A model generated the notes under the pieces. That model saw nothing but the letters and a program-made list of their open reading frames with translations. It was not told the DNA's origin and searched no databases. DNA of 64,000 nt from NCBI RefSeq assembly GCF_964355755.1, contig NC_092675.1, positions 29,288,912 to 29,352,911 on the forward strand, given 5' to 3'. Shown here in pieces: positions 32,533 to 44,389 of the stretch (position 1 is its first letter; every line of letters starts with the position of its first letter). Source of the DNA: Antedon mediterranea (Eukaryota > Echinodermata > Crinoidea > Comatulida > Antedonidae). The position numbers were made by a program, and so were the translations under genes.

Positions 32533-34745
32533 ATGGATCAGTATTTAAAGATTGAGAAGATTGGAGAAGGTTTGTAAAAAAGAAAAATGTATTATTATGT
32601 AATTAATGTAAATAATTTTGCATGCAGCATCTTGACAACGAAACATTGATTTGATTTGCTGCACAGGAGTGAAAGACCAAGACTTTATGATATATCCCAG
32701 GCAATATTTGTAATAAATATTTTTAATTGCAGGCACATATGGAGTTGTGTACAAAGGAAAACACAAGGAAAGTGGCATGATCGTAGCTCTAAAGAAAATA
32801 CGATTAGAAAGTGAAGAAGAAGGAGTACCAAGCACTGCAATTAGAGAGATTTCCCTTTTAAAAGAATTAGATCATCCTAACATTGTAACGTATGTTGTTG
32901 TCATATTTATCATCCTAACATTGTAACGTATGTTGTCATATTTATCATTTATTTCAGGAAGAAATGTTATTTTACTAGTAGTTAGTGTTAGTTATGCTAG
33001 GGTTCATTTCAAGTCATTATTGAATTAACTAATAACAATAATAACTAGTTTAATATGTTTCTCTTCAGGTTGCAAGATATATTAATGCAAGAATGCAAAT
33101 TATATCTTGTCTTTGAATTTCTTACTATGGACCTAAAAAAATACATGGACAGTTTGAAGGGCACACTAATGGAGGCAGATCTTGTTAAGGTGTGTTTTGA
33201 CCACATTTGAATGTTTAATTTTAATACGATAAAAGAGTACACCCTTTGTGACCTACTTGCTAACAAGACTGTAAATCTGTCTACACTATCAAACTAGTTT
33301 GACAAAAAAGTGTTGTGATGTACCCAAATATGGTAGTGATATGACATCATCATTATGAGCACATAACATTTTTTTGTCACATAAAGCTTGATAGTGTAGA
33401 CAGAGCTTTACAAACAACTTTCAAACCAGTTGCTGATGACACAAGAACAAGCTGAAAAAAACACATTAAAAATTTTTTTTATATTCTTTAGAGTTATTTA
33501 CACCAAATATTGGAAGGCATGGTCTACTGTCATTCAAGGCGAATTATTCATAGAGATATGAAACCCCAGAATCTATTAATTGACAACAAAGGAACAATCA
33601 AATTGGCAGATTTTGGTTTGGCAAGAGCATTTGGCATACCAGTTAGAGTGTACACCCATGAAGTAGGTTTAAACTCACCCTATTCTAACATGCATCTTAC
33701 AGAATTACATTAAAGCCATGCGAATTGAACCTAAAGATTCAGACATGAAGGGTATTTCACACCAGTGCTGGTGTGGCAGAGTTAAATCAAACCTACCTGT
33801 TTTGTTTTCACATGTCCACGCGCATATCGATTGGTGCATAGCGGCGTGGAGCGCCGTACCAACTAAAAATTGATGTTTAATTTGCCATGCCGGAAAAGAT
33901 GTGAAAGTGGATGGGTCCAGTTTAAATGAAACAAGTGAAATAACACACGATGAATAAAGATAATAATATTACTTATTTTATTCATACCATACATATTAAA
34001 AATGTATTGTACATGTTATTTTCTTGTAGGTTGTGACTTTATGGTACAGAGCTCCTGAGATCTTGTTGGGTTCTGCAAAGTATGCCACACCCGTCGATGT
34101 CTGGAGTATTGGCTGCATTTTTGCTGAGATGGCAACAAAGCGTCCTCTCTTTCACGGTGACTCGGAGATCGATCAACTTTTCCGTATTTTTCGTACTCTT
34201 GGAACGCCGGTGGAAGACACATGGCCGGAAGTGACCAAGTTACCGGACTACAAGCCATCTTTCCCTAACTGGAAAAGCAACAGCTTAACCACCAATGTGA
34301 AGGCCTTGAATAGCTCTGGATTGGACCTCTTACAGGTACAGTCATTAGTACAAAATTGTAGGCTATGATGTAGATAATTAATTGTGAATAGTTTACATAT
34401 TTTTACACCATAGTTGTTATAAAGTTCGCGGCACACCTCGTATGTAGCTCTGATGTTTCAATCAATACCTCTTTATAAAGTCAAGGAAAACTGGGAATTG
34501 TGAAATTGGATGGGACTGGGTGTGAATGCTAAAACAATAGCAAAGTTCACAGTGGGAGGGATTGAAACTAGACATAGAAGAGCATTGTTCTCATGAACTA
34601 TACACCATAGTTTTTAAACTTAAATCTTTTAATATTTGTTATTTTACAGAAAATGCTCATCTACAATCCAGCTAAAAGAATTTCAGCAAAGGCAGCTTTA
34701 AGGCATCCTTATTTTTCAAATGATATTCTATCGATCAAATCATAG
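32533..34745 (+). CDS. CDK1: Cyclin-dependent kinase 1 (cdc2)
   Basis: Six exons join in phase: 32533-32569, 32733-32889, 33069-33189, 33492-33662, 34030-34335, 34650-34745, giving 295 aa (human CDK1 is 297). Visible features: GEGTYG loop with the inhibitory Thr14/Tyr15 pair, the catalytic Lys in VALKKI, an intact PSTAIRE helix, HRDMKPQN catalytic loop, DFGLARAFG, and [14 protein letters not shown] with the activating T-loop Thr. RLESEEEG before PSTAIRE is the CDK1 form (CDK2 reads RLDTETEG). It pairs with A/B cyclins to drive G2/M. The start codon context is good (A at -3, G at +4). A poly(A) signal AATAAA lies at 35482. One intron carries a MITE (33272-33410). Confidence 0.97.
33272..33410. 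mobile_element. Hairpin MITE in CDK1 intron
   Basis: Both arms present and a single core unit, in the third coding intron of CDK1. Confidence 0.82.
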
Positions 34746-36318
34746 TGCAGATCAAGAGTATTAACATAATCAGAACTAGACTAGAAACGATATGGGGAAT
34801 TAAGGCGGTACAGGTGGTGCCATCACATTTTGTTCCAAAACAAGGTGTTTAACCAAATATTATCCAACGGCATAACAAATTAATTTATGAACTATATAAA
34901 TGCTCAACGTTTGGGTGGGAAATTTCTAAAACATTTAATGACCTTGTTTCATCCACTATATCAATAACAGTACTGTACTTTGTCAGAGTTGACAGAGCAA
35001 AAACATATTTTTTTTTGGCCAAAAAGATTATTTCTAAGATTTATTCATCAATGTTTAAAAAATGGATTTCTTATTTGCTTTGCAAATAATGTGATGAACA
35101 ATTGAGATTTGATTAGCATTTTGCAAATGCGATTTCTATAGAGAGTAAGTATAGTGACTGTTCAAATAGAGTTTTTTTGTAGATATTTAGTAAAATTTAG
35201 TTGTTTGTGTTTAAATTCAGTATGTCTCTGAGTAAATTAGTTATATTCTTTATTTAAAAAAAATTTTTTTTTTACTCTTTGTGTTTGATGAATAACAAAC
35301 GGTACATCAACAATTGGAGGCATATTTATGCGATATATTAACAAAAAAGGAAAGGCTAATATTTGTACTGTAATGTTTACGATATACTTTGCTTTGTATT
35401 TATGCTAAGGTAGGGAAAAAAAGAAACAAATTACATAGTAATCAGTTCCTGTAAATGTTGTAAATGTATTTTGATATCAAAAATAAAAAATACAGCTCTA
35501 CCACATCACATTCACTTGTACTTTTTTATATGATTGACTCGTCCTTTATGAGTTTATAGGCATACTCGCTGTTTAACAAGTTTTGGCTAAGCAATGGCAC
35601 TTTGGTTTGGTGATTTCTCTGTTATTATTATTCTCTGTTTATAATTGCCAAATCAATCGTACACATGTTGATGCTCTGAAAGCAAGGCAACCTAACAGGA
35701 CACTGAGCTCGTCTTGCCAAGAGAGGAACTCCTAACAGTCCTTTGATCTTATGTCTGGCTGCGACAAATACCAACAGGTATATTACATATTCTCTGTGGC
35801 ATTTGGTGTCTGTTAAGGGGTGTGGGTAGGCTCTGACGCCACAGTTGGATCTAGAGTGCTCTCTTTTAAGACAACTTGCCTACCTTCTCCAACCCCACAG
35901 CTCTTTCTATACATCAAAAGTTAACATTGACTTAAAAGTATTCATAAAAATGTAGTTTTTATTACAAAACAGATTAATTAAATCAACAGTATTATTCATT
36001 TGAATCTATTATACATTAAAACAATTAAAATGTCTCAATATCTTTTAGTTTACTATAAAGCCTCCTTTCATTGTTGTCTGTCCATCCAGTCATTATATCT
36101 TTACTTTTACAAGTCCGTGCTAGGTTTTGAAGGATACAAAGTGCAGTTTGTTGGTAACCCTTAAGCTCTGTCTACACTATCAAACTAAACCAAACAAAAA
36201 AAGTGTGATGTGCCCAAATAGCACATTTTTTGGTCGCATAAAGTTTGATAGTGTAGATAGAGCTTTACAGTGGGTAACTAGAATATTCAATGTCTTTAGC
36301 AGTAACTCAGATGCTAGC
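34746..36318. other. CDK1-LARP7 tail-to-tail spacer and 3' UTRs
   Basis: The CDK1 3' UTR probably runs to the AATAAA at 35482-35487 and the LARP7 3' UTR (minus strand) to TTTATT at 35958-35963, which reads AATAAA on the minus strand. A short hairpin MITE lies at 36161-36268, inside or beside the LARP7 3' UTR. No further gene is visible. Confidence 0.55.
36161..36268. mobile_element. Hairpin MITE, shortest copy
   Basis: Arms intact (TTAAGCTCTGTCTACACTAT ... GATAGTGTAGATAGAGCTTTA) but most of the core is deleted. Lies just past the LARP7 stop codon. Confidence 0.8.
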
Positions 36319-39300
36319 TTAGTCTTCAAACTTGATATGAGAGCGGGATGCCACTGTTAAAACTCTTTCTGCTTTATCCATTAACTAAAATTTAAAAAGG
36401 ATGGGATGTAAAGCCGTTTCATGTGTACGAGAAATTCACACATATACAACAAAGAAATTTGTACACTAGAGGTATGCTTACTAAACAAGGTAACATTTTT
36501 TGTAAGAGGTATAGCTACTAAACAAGATAGACATTGTTTTAAGAGTCTCACCCTGTCTGTCCCTCGTTTCTTCTTGCCTTTTGTTTTACTTGAGAGTCTC
36601 GCGATTCGGTCTGCTTTTAATTTCTCCCAATATTGTTTCTCATCATCGCCTATAACAAGTTTCAGAAAAAATATATGAATTAATTTATATATTCTATGCT
36701 ATTGTGTTGCTATGGATTGTAGCATGGCTGAAATAGTAACGATTTACATACTGCTAAAACAAATTAGATTGACACACAGATTGATGCAAAAAAAAAATAA
36801 CCACTTAATCACACTAGACCAATTGACTTACCTGATAGTAACTGAGCAGACATTTCATCCTCCATTTTAAGCCTGTTGATGACATCACTGGCACCCTGGG
36901 CCGTTTTAACTCTTACAAATCCCTTACTATCACCATCTTCAAGATCCAAGTATGCAATGGGAGCCATTGTTTCTAGGTACTCCTGAAAGAAATTTCATTG
37001 TGGATTCTTTATATTATGTACAGTATTGCTAAAACTCTGTCTACACTATCAAGCTAGTTTGACAAAAAAAACTCCCATATCCCTCTTAGTACCAAATTCC
37101 CGAGAGAGAGCCATTTTCCCTCAACCGAATTCTTTTCAGAACAGCATTTTTATAGTACTCCAGGGAGTTGACATTTTTAAAACAGTAATTTCATCATTTT
37201 ATCATAAATGTATGAAAATATGTTTCTAAAAACAAATATTCCTTATTAAATTTCCTGTAAAATGATGTATATTTGTATGATTTATTTTTATTTATGAAAT
37301 GTATGAATTAAAAAAAATAAAATTTTTAAATAAAATTTCCAAGAAATTGCTTTAAAAAAACGCCGTGGTTAGGATTCCGGCACCGGAACTCAACTGCCCA
37401 CCGTTAGGGAATCCGACACGCTATTGCGCATGCCCAGATCTCTGGGAAGTGAATTATAGCTTGCACTAATAGTGCCACACCACGGAGAGTCGGAGTGTTA
37501 TAGGGATTTACTGTAGCCGAGATAGAGAGCGATGGATGAAACTTGGCCTATGCCATACATGAATTAATAATTAAAATACGACTACGCCACGCGTTAAAAT
37601 AATTATAATGATATTATGTACAGTATAATGCGTTATGAAAAATCATAAAACTAGTCATGTAATTATATAATTCATAATGACATGAAGTTTATATATGAAT
37701 GAAGCAACCACTTTTTAATTACAAAATAAATACTAATAGGCCCACTGGTCACGTCTAACTGGTAGCCCTAGCCTTAGTGGATCCCATATTAGTAGGCATC
37801 TACTAGGCTAGTTCGCCGTGTGTGGCGCAGCTACGAAATGATCCATCGATGTTGATAAGTATAGAGTCGCCGATGACCTCGCTCTGGGCATGCACAATAG
37901 CGTGTCGGATTGCCTAACGCTGGGCAGTTGAGTTCCGGTGCCGGAATCCTAACCACGGCGTTAAAAAAATTGTATAAAAACGATAATAAAATGATATTTA
38001 GGAAACCCCAAGAAACAAATATTTATAATACATACCTATAAATGTACATTTACTTGAACAAAAGTAATAATAGGAGAGTTAGATACGAGTTATTTTATTC
38101 AAATAAACCGCCATCGTATAATTTTAGCCTAGGCCCAATCAAACCATCCTATCACCATCGTTAGTTTGAGCATGCCCACTACAAGCAAGTTGCTCAGGCG
38201 AGTAAATTCTGACAACGTGCTGCATGGGCCTACAAACAATCCTTCTCGCGTTGCACATTTTTCAACAAAGGAGTCAGTGTTTCCGGTTGTCTGACTAGAT
38301 ACGGGGAACGTGTAATTCACAAACAACATGATTTTGATTAATTATCAGTTTTTAATTAATACAGTATTTCCAAAAGATTTTCCTATAGCGAAAATGTTTT
38401 CGTTGACATTTTTCGAAAGAAAATGTTACGCTTGATCGAATAAAAGCTATCCCAGAATCCTCAGACAAGCAGAAGTTAGTGATTATCGCCCTCAAACACA
38501 GAAGGTACGTTTGGTGTGTAACCTCGACTAGGGGTTTTCAACGCATGTCCCATGGGGTTTCTAACGCCGCCCGTGGCACTAAGAGGGATATGGTAGTGAT
38601 AAGCCCAAATATGGTAGTGATATTACATCATCAATTCCATATATGGGCACATCACATTTTTTGTCACGTAAAGTTTAATAGTGTAGACAAAGCTTTATAG
38701 TGAAAATTGTTTCAACTGTATAATATAACACATTTAATCTATACTAATAACACTACTAATACAAAATATTTTAAAACATAAATACATTTTTACAAAATTA
38801 TACAGACACAACACAAAATGCTGTCCAGTAAAATGGCATAAATAGTCGCAACTAATGGTAATGAATAATATCACGTACGCTATAGCATTTATATACATAA
38901 ACACACAATAATAATGTAGTAATTGACTTACTCTTAACTGCTTTCTTGATGGGATACTGTCTTTGCTTACTATCTTAATCACAGTTGAAGCTGTGAATTC
39001 AGGTTCTTTGGATTTTACATCATCTACTGGAGTCTTCTTTGAACAAGCTGGAATTACGGTCTAGAAACAAATACTAATGTTGTTTTATGTCTATTTATGA
39101 ATTTTGTTCATTAGAAGGAAATTAAGTTTACAAAATATTCATATTTCTGCACCAGCCTTATTCTCAATTTGTGCAGTTTTTCTCAATTTGATGTCATATT
39201 CTTAAGCTCTGTCTATACTATCAAACCAGTTTGACAAAAAAGTGAGGTGTTCAAATATGGTAGTGATATGACCAAATATAGTAGTGATAATCATCATGTC

Positions 39301-42300
39301 CATGCACATCACATTTTTTTCACATAAAGTTTAAAAGTGTAGATAAGAATTTTTAGAAAAATTGTATCTTTATATATTCTTTCTTTGACCTATAATAATC
39401 TATAAAAATATAAAATTATTAAAAATGTACTGATGTACATCATCATGTCCATATATGAGCACATCATTTTTTGTCACATAAAGTTTGGTAGTGCAGACAT
39501 AGCTTAATTGTGTCTTATCTGCCTATGTATTTTAAATTCATTGGACGTCAATTACTGCTTATATTTTGGACCTAATAAACAAGCAATGCTTACCTTTTGC
39601 TGTAGTTCCATCTTCATTACACTATGCTTAAGTTGCTTCTTACTTTGTTTCTGAAGATCAATGTATTCTTTTTTTAATTGTAACCATTCTGTCCTATAAT
39701 AAAATATAAAGTAGTCATGGGAAGTGGGACGTCAGTCATGAGCCTCAGCTAATCAGAGCTTGTGGAATTCATTGCAGGAATACAGTAGAACCCCTATTGG
39801 GGGGGCACCTTCTGGACCCATCCAACTATCCCCTTAATAGGCATTTCCTTGGCCATAGTGTGAAAAAAACATAGATTGCTTCTTTGTGATAACTAATGTC
39901 TATTGAGTCCAACAAATGATACAATAAAACAACTTACTTTGTGATAACAAACGTCTAGTGAGTCCAACAAATGATACAATAAAACAACTTACTTTGTGAT
40001 AACAAACGTCTAGTGAGTCCAACAAATGATACAATAAAACAACTTACTTTGTGATAACAAACGTCTAGCAAGTCTAACAAATGATACAATAAAACAACTT
40101 ACTTTGTGATAACAAACGTCTAGCAAGTCTAACAAATGATAGAATAAAACAACTTACTTTGTGATAACAAACGTCTAGCAAGTCCAACAGATGATACAAT
40201 AAAACAACTTACTTTGTGATAACAAACGTCTAGCAAGTCCAACAAATGATACAATAAAACAACTTACTTTGTGATAACAAACGTCTAGCGAGTCCAACAA
40301 ATGATACTTACTTTGCTATGACTCTCAGCTGATACTGACAGCCACCTTTCAACTTGTTTGCTTTCTTCTTCCTCTTTCTTTTTTTCTTTAATTTTTCATC
40401 ATCATTTTCACCCATGTCTGAATCTGTAATCTTTTTCTTCTTTTGTATCACTGTTTTCTCTTCACCATCCTCCGATTTTCTTTTCTTTCCTTTTTGTTTT
40501 TTCAAAGTCTTTATATTACTTTCTTCTATTTCTACACTTCTTTTTTCTTCATCTTTTATCCCAACCTCTATTTTTTTTTCATTCGATTTTTGTTTCTTAC
40601 TCTTCTTTTTCTGCTTTGTATCTCCCGTATTTTCTCCCTCTTCGTCGTGGCTTCTTTTTCTTTTGCTCTTTTTTACTGGTTCTTTGTTTTCTAGATCATT
40701 CTTACATTCTTTCTCCGCCGCTTCTCTTTCATCTTCTTCTTTCAGCTTTTCTTCTAATAACTGCCTTTGTCTTTGTACCTTATATGGCTCTGGATTGGAA
40801 TCAATGCTAATTGATTTTCCTTTTCTCATCGTTGGGAATTTTCCAGGTTTATTTGTGGCATTTAGAGGTGGATTATTTAACAACTAAAAATAAAAAAATC
40901 ATTTCACATTGAAGGACAATTTTCTTTTGACTTTTTAGTTGATTGTCAAGCTTGGTTCCTACTACTGTATAGGATACAACACGTGAGTGAGTTTAATCAA
41001 TAGCTTGTGATTGGTCAAATCTCCTTGCATTGAATTCTAGTGACAACCAAGCTTAACTGTTAATTTAATGTTAAACAATATAAATTAAATTTAAAAATCC
41101 TGAAATAAATAATTCTCAATTTTAATGAGTACGGCTTTTCTGTCCAAGCTATCAACTTCTATAGCCTGGAATGGACTATTTTTAACTATTATAGGCCATT
41201 TCTGGGCATAGTTAAAAACAATGAATGGCAAACAAGCTATTTATTATTTGTCTGGGAAACACAATGTACATACGTTTTTGTCATTCCATGGAAGGTAAGA
41301 TATTTGAATTACTGTAAATATAAACAAATTCAATTACCTTACACGCCCTTTTTGCTTCTTCTGGTTTTTCAAACTCAATGAATGAGAATCCCTTGATATC
41401 ACCAGTAGTCTTGTATCTAGGAATACTGACATAGGTTACCTTGCCACAAGTTCCAAACACTTTCTGTAACCAGTCATGATCAGCTGTCTTTGGCAAGCAT
41501 TCCTTAAAAACAAAAACAAAATACATATCTTAAATAGATAAAAGCCCTAATACATGCTTTTGTTTGAATACTGGGCCTCGTTGCCAGGAGTGTTAATTGT
41601 GAAAAAACATCTAATTTCAATTATTTTAGATGAAAATTCTCTAGGCTAGGCCTAGCTAGCCCTAAGCATAAATCGTCCAGATTTTCGGGGGGAAATAACC
41701 AATTTTTAGGCGGGGATCTGCATTAAAAATCGGGGAAAATCGGAACAAAAGCCACACATTTCGGGGAACTTGGGACCTCTGGATAATAGGTGCTGTCCAT
41801 ACTACAAACTGTGCTGCTGAAGTGCATGATGGGAGGGAGATAAGATAATAAGATTTATAAAGCGCACATCCACAAAGTGCTGAAGCCACTTAACAAAGCT
41901 TCTGTCCGCACGCCTTGCCTCTACACGTCTTTCCGAGATATTGCTAATAATCGTAGTTTAAGCAACAAAATAAAATAACACAAGAGAAATAATAATTTTG
42001 GAAATGTGTTTTTGAATTGCATACTGTACTGTACATATAAAGTATAAACAGTAAGATCAAAAGAGATACATTTAAATAACATAAACAAAAAGAAACAATG
42101 TAACTTACAACATAAACAGTGAGATCATCTATGTTGTACTTTGGCGACATCATTTGATTGATTCTACGTAATCTGGTTTTATCCTCACTTACCTGTAGTG
42201 ATAAAAAAAAAGCAAATACATATTCGCAAAATTAGTATTTGTAATTGTAGTTTCCTCAAAGAATAAAATAATATTCAGCAACAATTTTAAAGTTGTTCAT

Positions 42301-43262
42301 GTATGATATAATATTCAAAGAATAAAGATCCTATTACATGAATAAACAATATTTTTTTCATTTAATAAACACAGTTCATAACATTTTTTAATTTAAGTTT
42401 TCACGATGTCAGAAAATCCAGGAGCCTCACACATTAGATTTAATGAAAGTTTTCCAGTTTTAACTTTACAAACCTGTAGAAAATTAGATTTCTTGACAGC
42501 TTTTGCGACAAGCTCAGCATCTGTTGTCATCATCTTCAGTTTGTTAAATGACAGTAACACTGATATATCTACATCTAGAATGAAACAAATAAACTATATT
42601 CAAGTTCTGAAAACCTGTTATGTAAAAATGTGACCAGAACCTCATTGGTTTTAGCTTATAAGTTAAGGTAAACATATTTTATTTTCATTATAATTATGAG
42701 TACATGTTTTATATTGTGGGTTTAAAATCAGAAAGTTACTTAAAAGGCTGCAATAGAGAGCAAATCCAGGATTTTTTAAGCTAACAAATAATAGAGCAAA
42801 ATATATATTATATAACACCTAAATAAATTGTACCATTACACTCATACTTTTCATTATTTGTATAATACAGTAGTAATAAATTAGATATTAAAAATGTTTT
42901 ATCATACAAAACATTATTGTAGCCACTGTAACATTCACATTTATTGGGTGGTTGCTTATACATTATTGTAGCCTAGATTTTATTAGTTTTTTTGTTTTAA
43001 CTAATAAATGTAAAAAATAGGTTTTTTTTCTTCTTTCAAATCAAATTGACTATTTTGCTTAAATTGCATGTTTTATACACTTACATCTGTCTTTATCTGC
43101 CTCAATTTTTTGCTTCAAAAAGCGGTCTTTTCTTAAATTTGCATCACTAAAGTAAAATTTTAGTTGATCATGGATGTCAGACAACTGTTTCTTCGATCGT
43201 TTTCTTTTTTTCTTGTCATCTAAATTCTGATCATTCAAGTCTTTCTCAACTTTAACTGACAT
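36319..43262 (-). CDS. LARP7: La-related protein 7 (7SK RNA-binding protein)
   Basis: Ten exons join in phase: 43262-43085, 42574-42474, 42192-42109, 41502-41338, 40883-40312, 39693-39594, 39060-38932, 36982-36832, 36649-36552, 36384-36319, giving 547 aa (human 582). Order: La motif (QLKFYFSDANLRKDRFL, then YVDISVLLSFNKLK), RRM1 with RNP2 (DLTVYV) and RNP1 (KGFSFIEF), a Lys/Glu-rich linker of about 190 residues, and the C-terminal xRRM (STVIKIVSKD, PIAYLDLEDGDSKGFVRVK, KQYWEKLKADR). The C-terminus ASRSHIKFED matches the vertebrate end. The family caps and stabilises 7SK snRNA in the P-TEFb-inhibitory RNP. An in-frame stop shortly upstream of the ATG fixes the start. The long intron holds a MULE-like element, and the exon-5 donor is followed by a minisatellite that copies it. 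Confidence 0.95.
37031..37070. mobile_element. Hairpin MITE, left-arm fragment
   Basis: Only ACTCTGTCTACACTATCAAG and CTAGTTTGACAAAAAAA remain, in a LARP7 intron. Confidence 0.7.
37361..37960. mobile_element. 600-bp inverted-repeat element with 9-bp target duplication
   Basis: The ends CGCCGTGGTTAGGATTCCGG and its reverse complement head inverted repeats of about 90-100 bp with few mismatches. It is flanked by TTAAAAAAA at 37352-37360 and 37961-37969, a 9-bp duplication, although low-complexity sequence makes chance harder to exclude. There is no coding capacity. It lies in the LARP7 intron between 36982 and 38932. MULE-like by duplication length; a different family from the 44.5-kb element. 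Confidence 0.75.
38587..38698. mobile_element. Hairpin MITE, right part
   Basis: Core units and right arm (TTTAATAGTGTAGACAAAGC); left arm lost. Confidence 0.75.
39203..39349. mobile_element. Hairpin MITE, degraded
   Basis: Left arm GCTCTGTCTATACTATCAAA; right arm decayed to TTTAAAAGTGTAGATAAG. In a LARP7 intron. Confidence 0.75.
39435..39507. mobile_element. Hairpin MITE, right-arm fragment
   Basis: Carries CATCATCATGTCCATATATG and AAGTTTGGTAGTGCAGACAT only; 86 bp from the previous copy. Confidence 0.72.
39881..40310. repeat. 55-bp minisatellite carrying splice-donor motifs
   Basis: About eight units of 55 bp (starts at 39936, 39991, 40046, 40101, 40156, 40211, 40266, plus a diverged first unit) directly downstream of LARP7 exon 5. 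Each junction contains ACTTAC, which is GTAAGT on the LARP7 strand. Confidence 0.93.
40948..41054. mobile_element. Possible relative of the second MITE family
   Basis: Ends AAGCTTGGTTCCTAC and GTGACAACCAAGCTT form an inverted repeat of about 13 bp around 80 bp of sequence. Only the ends resemble 50418-50625. In a LARP7 intron. Confidence 0.45.
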
Positions 43263-44389
43263 GACTCTTACTTAGCAATCTGGAACACAATCACAATTTG
43301 CCTTTTTCTAGTATTAGCAACCTTAGAATATTTTATAAAAAAAAAGTTGTTGTATTAACATTCTTTTCATAATTAAAAGATCACAATTTTACCTTGCTAT
43401 TAAATGTATTTATTTAAAAGTAAATTAATATATTGTATTCAGGTATAAAAAATGTACCAAAAGCAGACAAAGGTCTGAAAATATTGTATTACAAATATTG
43501 AAACATTAAAAATGATGGATCAAATTCACAGCAAAACTACACATACAATTTAAACATACAGAAAGGCATATGAAAAAAAAAACACATTAAAATGTAACAG
43601 TATTGTACGGTTATTAGGCATTTGTGGGTTACAGTACTAACCAATCGTATTGAAAAAAAAACATGAAAAAAAATCATATATTTTTTATTAAAAATAACCT
43701 TAATCTTCAGTTTTGGAATAAATCTTATCTGCATTAAATATCACAATAACATTTTAAAATATAATATTAATTTTTTGATAATAATAGTTATTAAACTGGG
43801 CATTGATAGATTCGTAGTATGACCCGACCGATTAGTTTGTAGACGAGGTGACACGGAGCAAGTTGAGAACCGGGACCGAGTTGACACAGGGAGACTGAAA
43901 AGAAAAGGCACCGATTGATGTTTGTTTTGGCCCTTGCCTTGTATAGGTTGGTGTTGCCTGGCTGGTTTCTAGCCTAGCTAGGAATAGGAGGCCTATCAGT
44001 ATCTATTATTTTAACTAGCAGGCACTATCTCTATGCCTAGTCTAGAGTAGGCTTAAAGCTAGGCCCATCTATATCATTTATTAAATATAAATAACTACAG
44101 TAATATCAGAAGAATTAATCATTTATCTTCATTATAAACAAATAAGTTTAAAACCATACACGCAGGAAAAAGTTGTAAACAACACCAACGTTGAGCGGAC
44201 GCTTTGGTAGCCTTCACACTCGCTTCGTAAGTAATACATATGACTGGTGACTAGAGGCTAATATTATTTTTATTATTCAACATGTGCAACAGAGCAGAAC
44301 ATGTGTACGAACTACACACCCACTTTCTCCGCTAGTTGGTTAGAACATTTAGTAGGCCTACGCCTAAAAGGCTAAGACTATAGCATGCC
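43263..44389. other. Head-to-head spacer LARP7 / ZDHHC gene
   Basis: About 1.1 kb separates the two start codons, so the genes probably share a bidirectional promoter region. The LARP7 side is very AT-rich; the 43800-44390 half is richer in GC and contains several GCCTAGGC-like motifs. No coding exon, CpG island proof or clear core-promoter motif can be claimed. Confidence 0.5.

Noticed and set aside
39881-40310. CRISPR-like regular repeats
   Set aside because: Repeats are contiguous with no unique spacers and the genome is animal; this is a minisatellite.
40354-40887. 177-codon Phe/Ser-rich ORF on the plus strand
   Set aside because: It is the exact antisense of the Lys/Glu-rich LARP7 exon 5; the Phe/Ser bias mirrors Lys/Glu codons.
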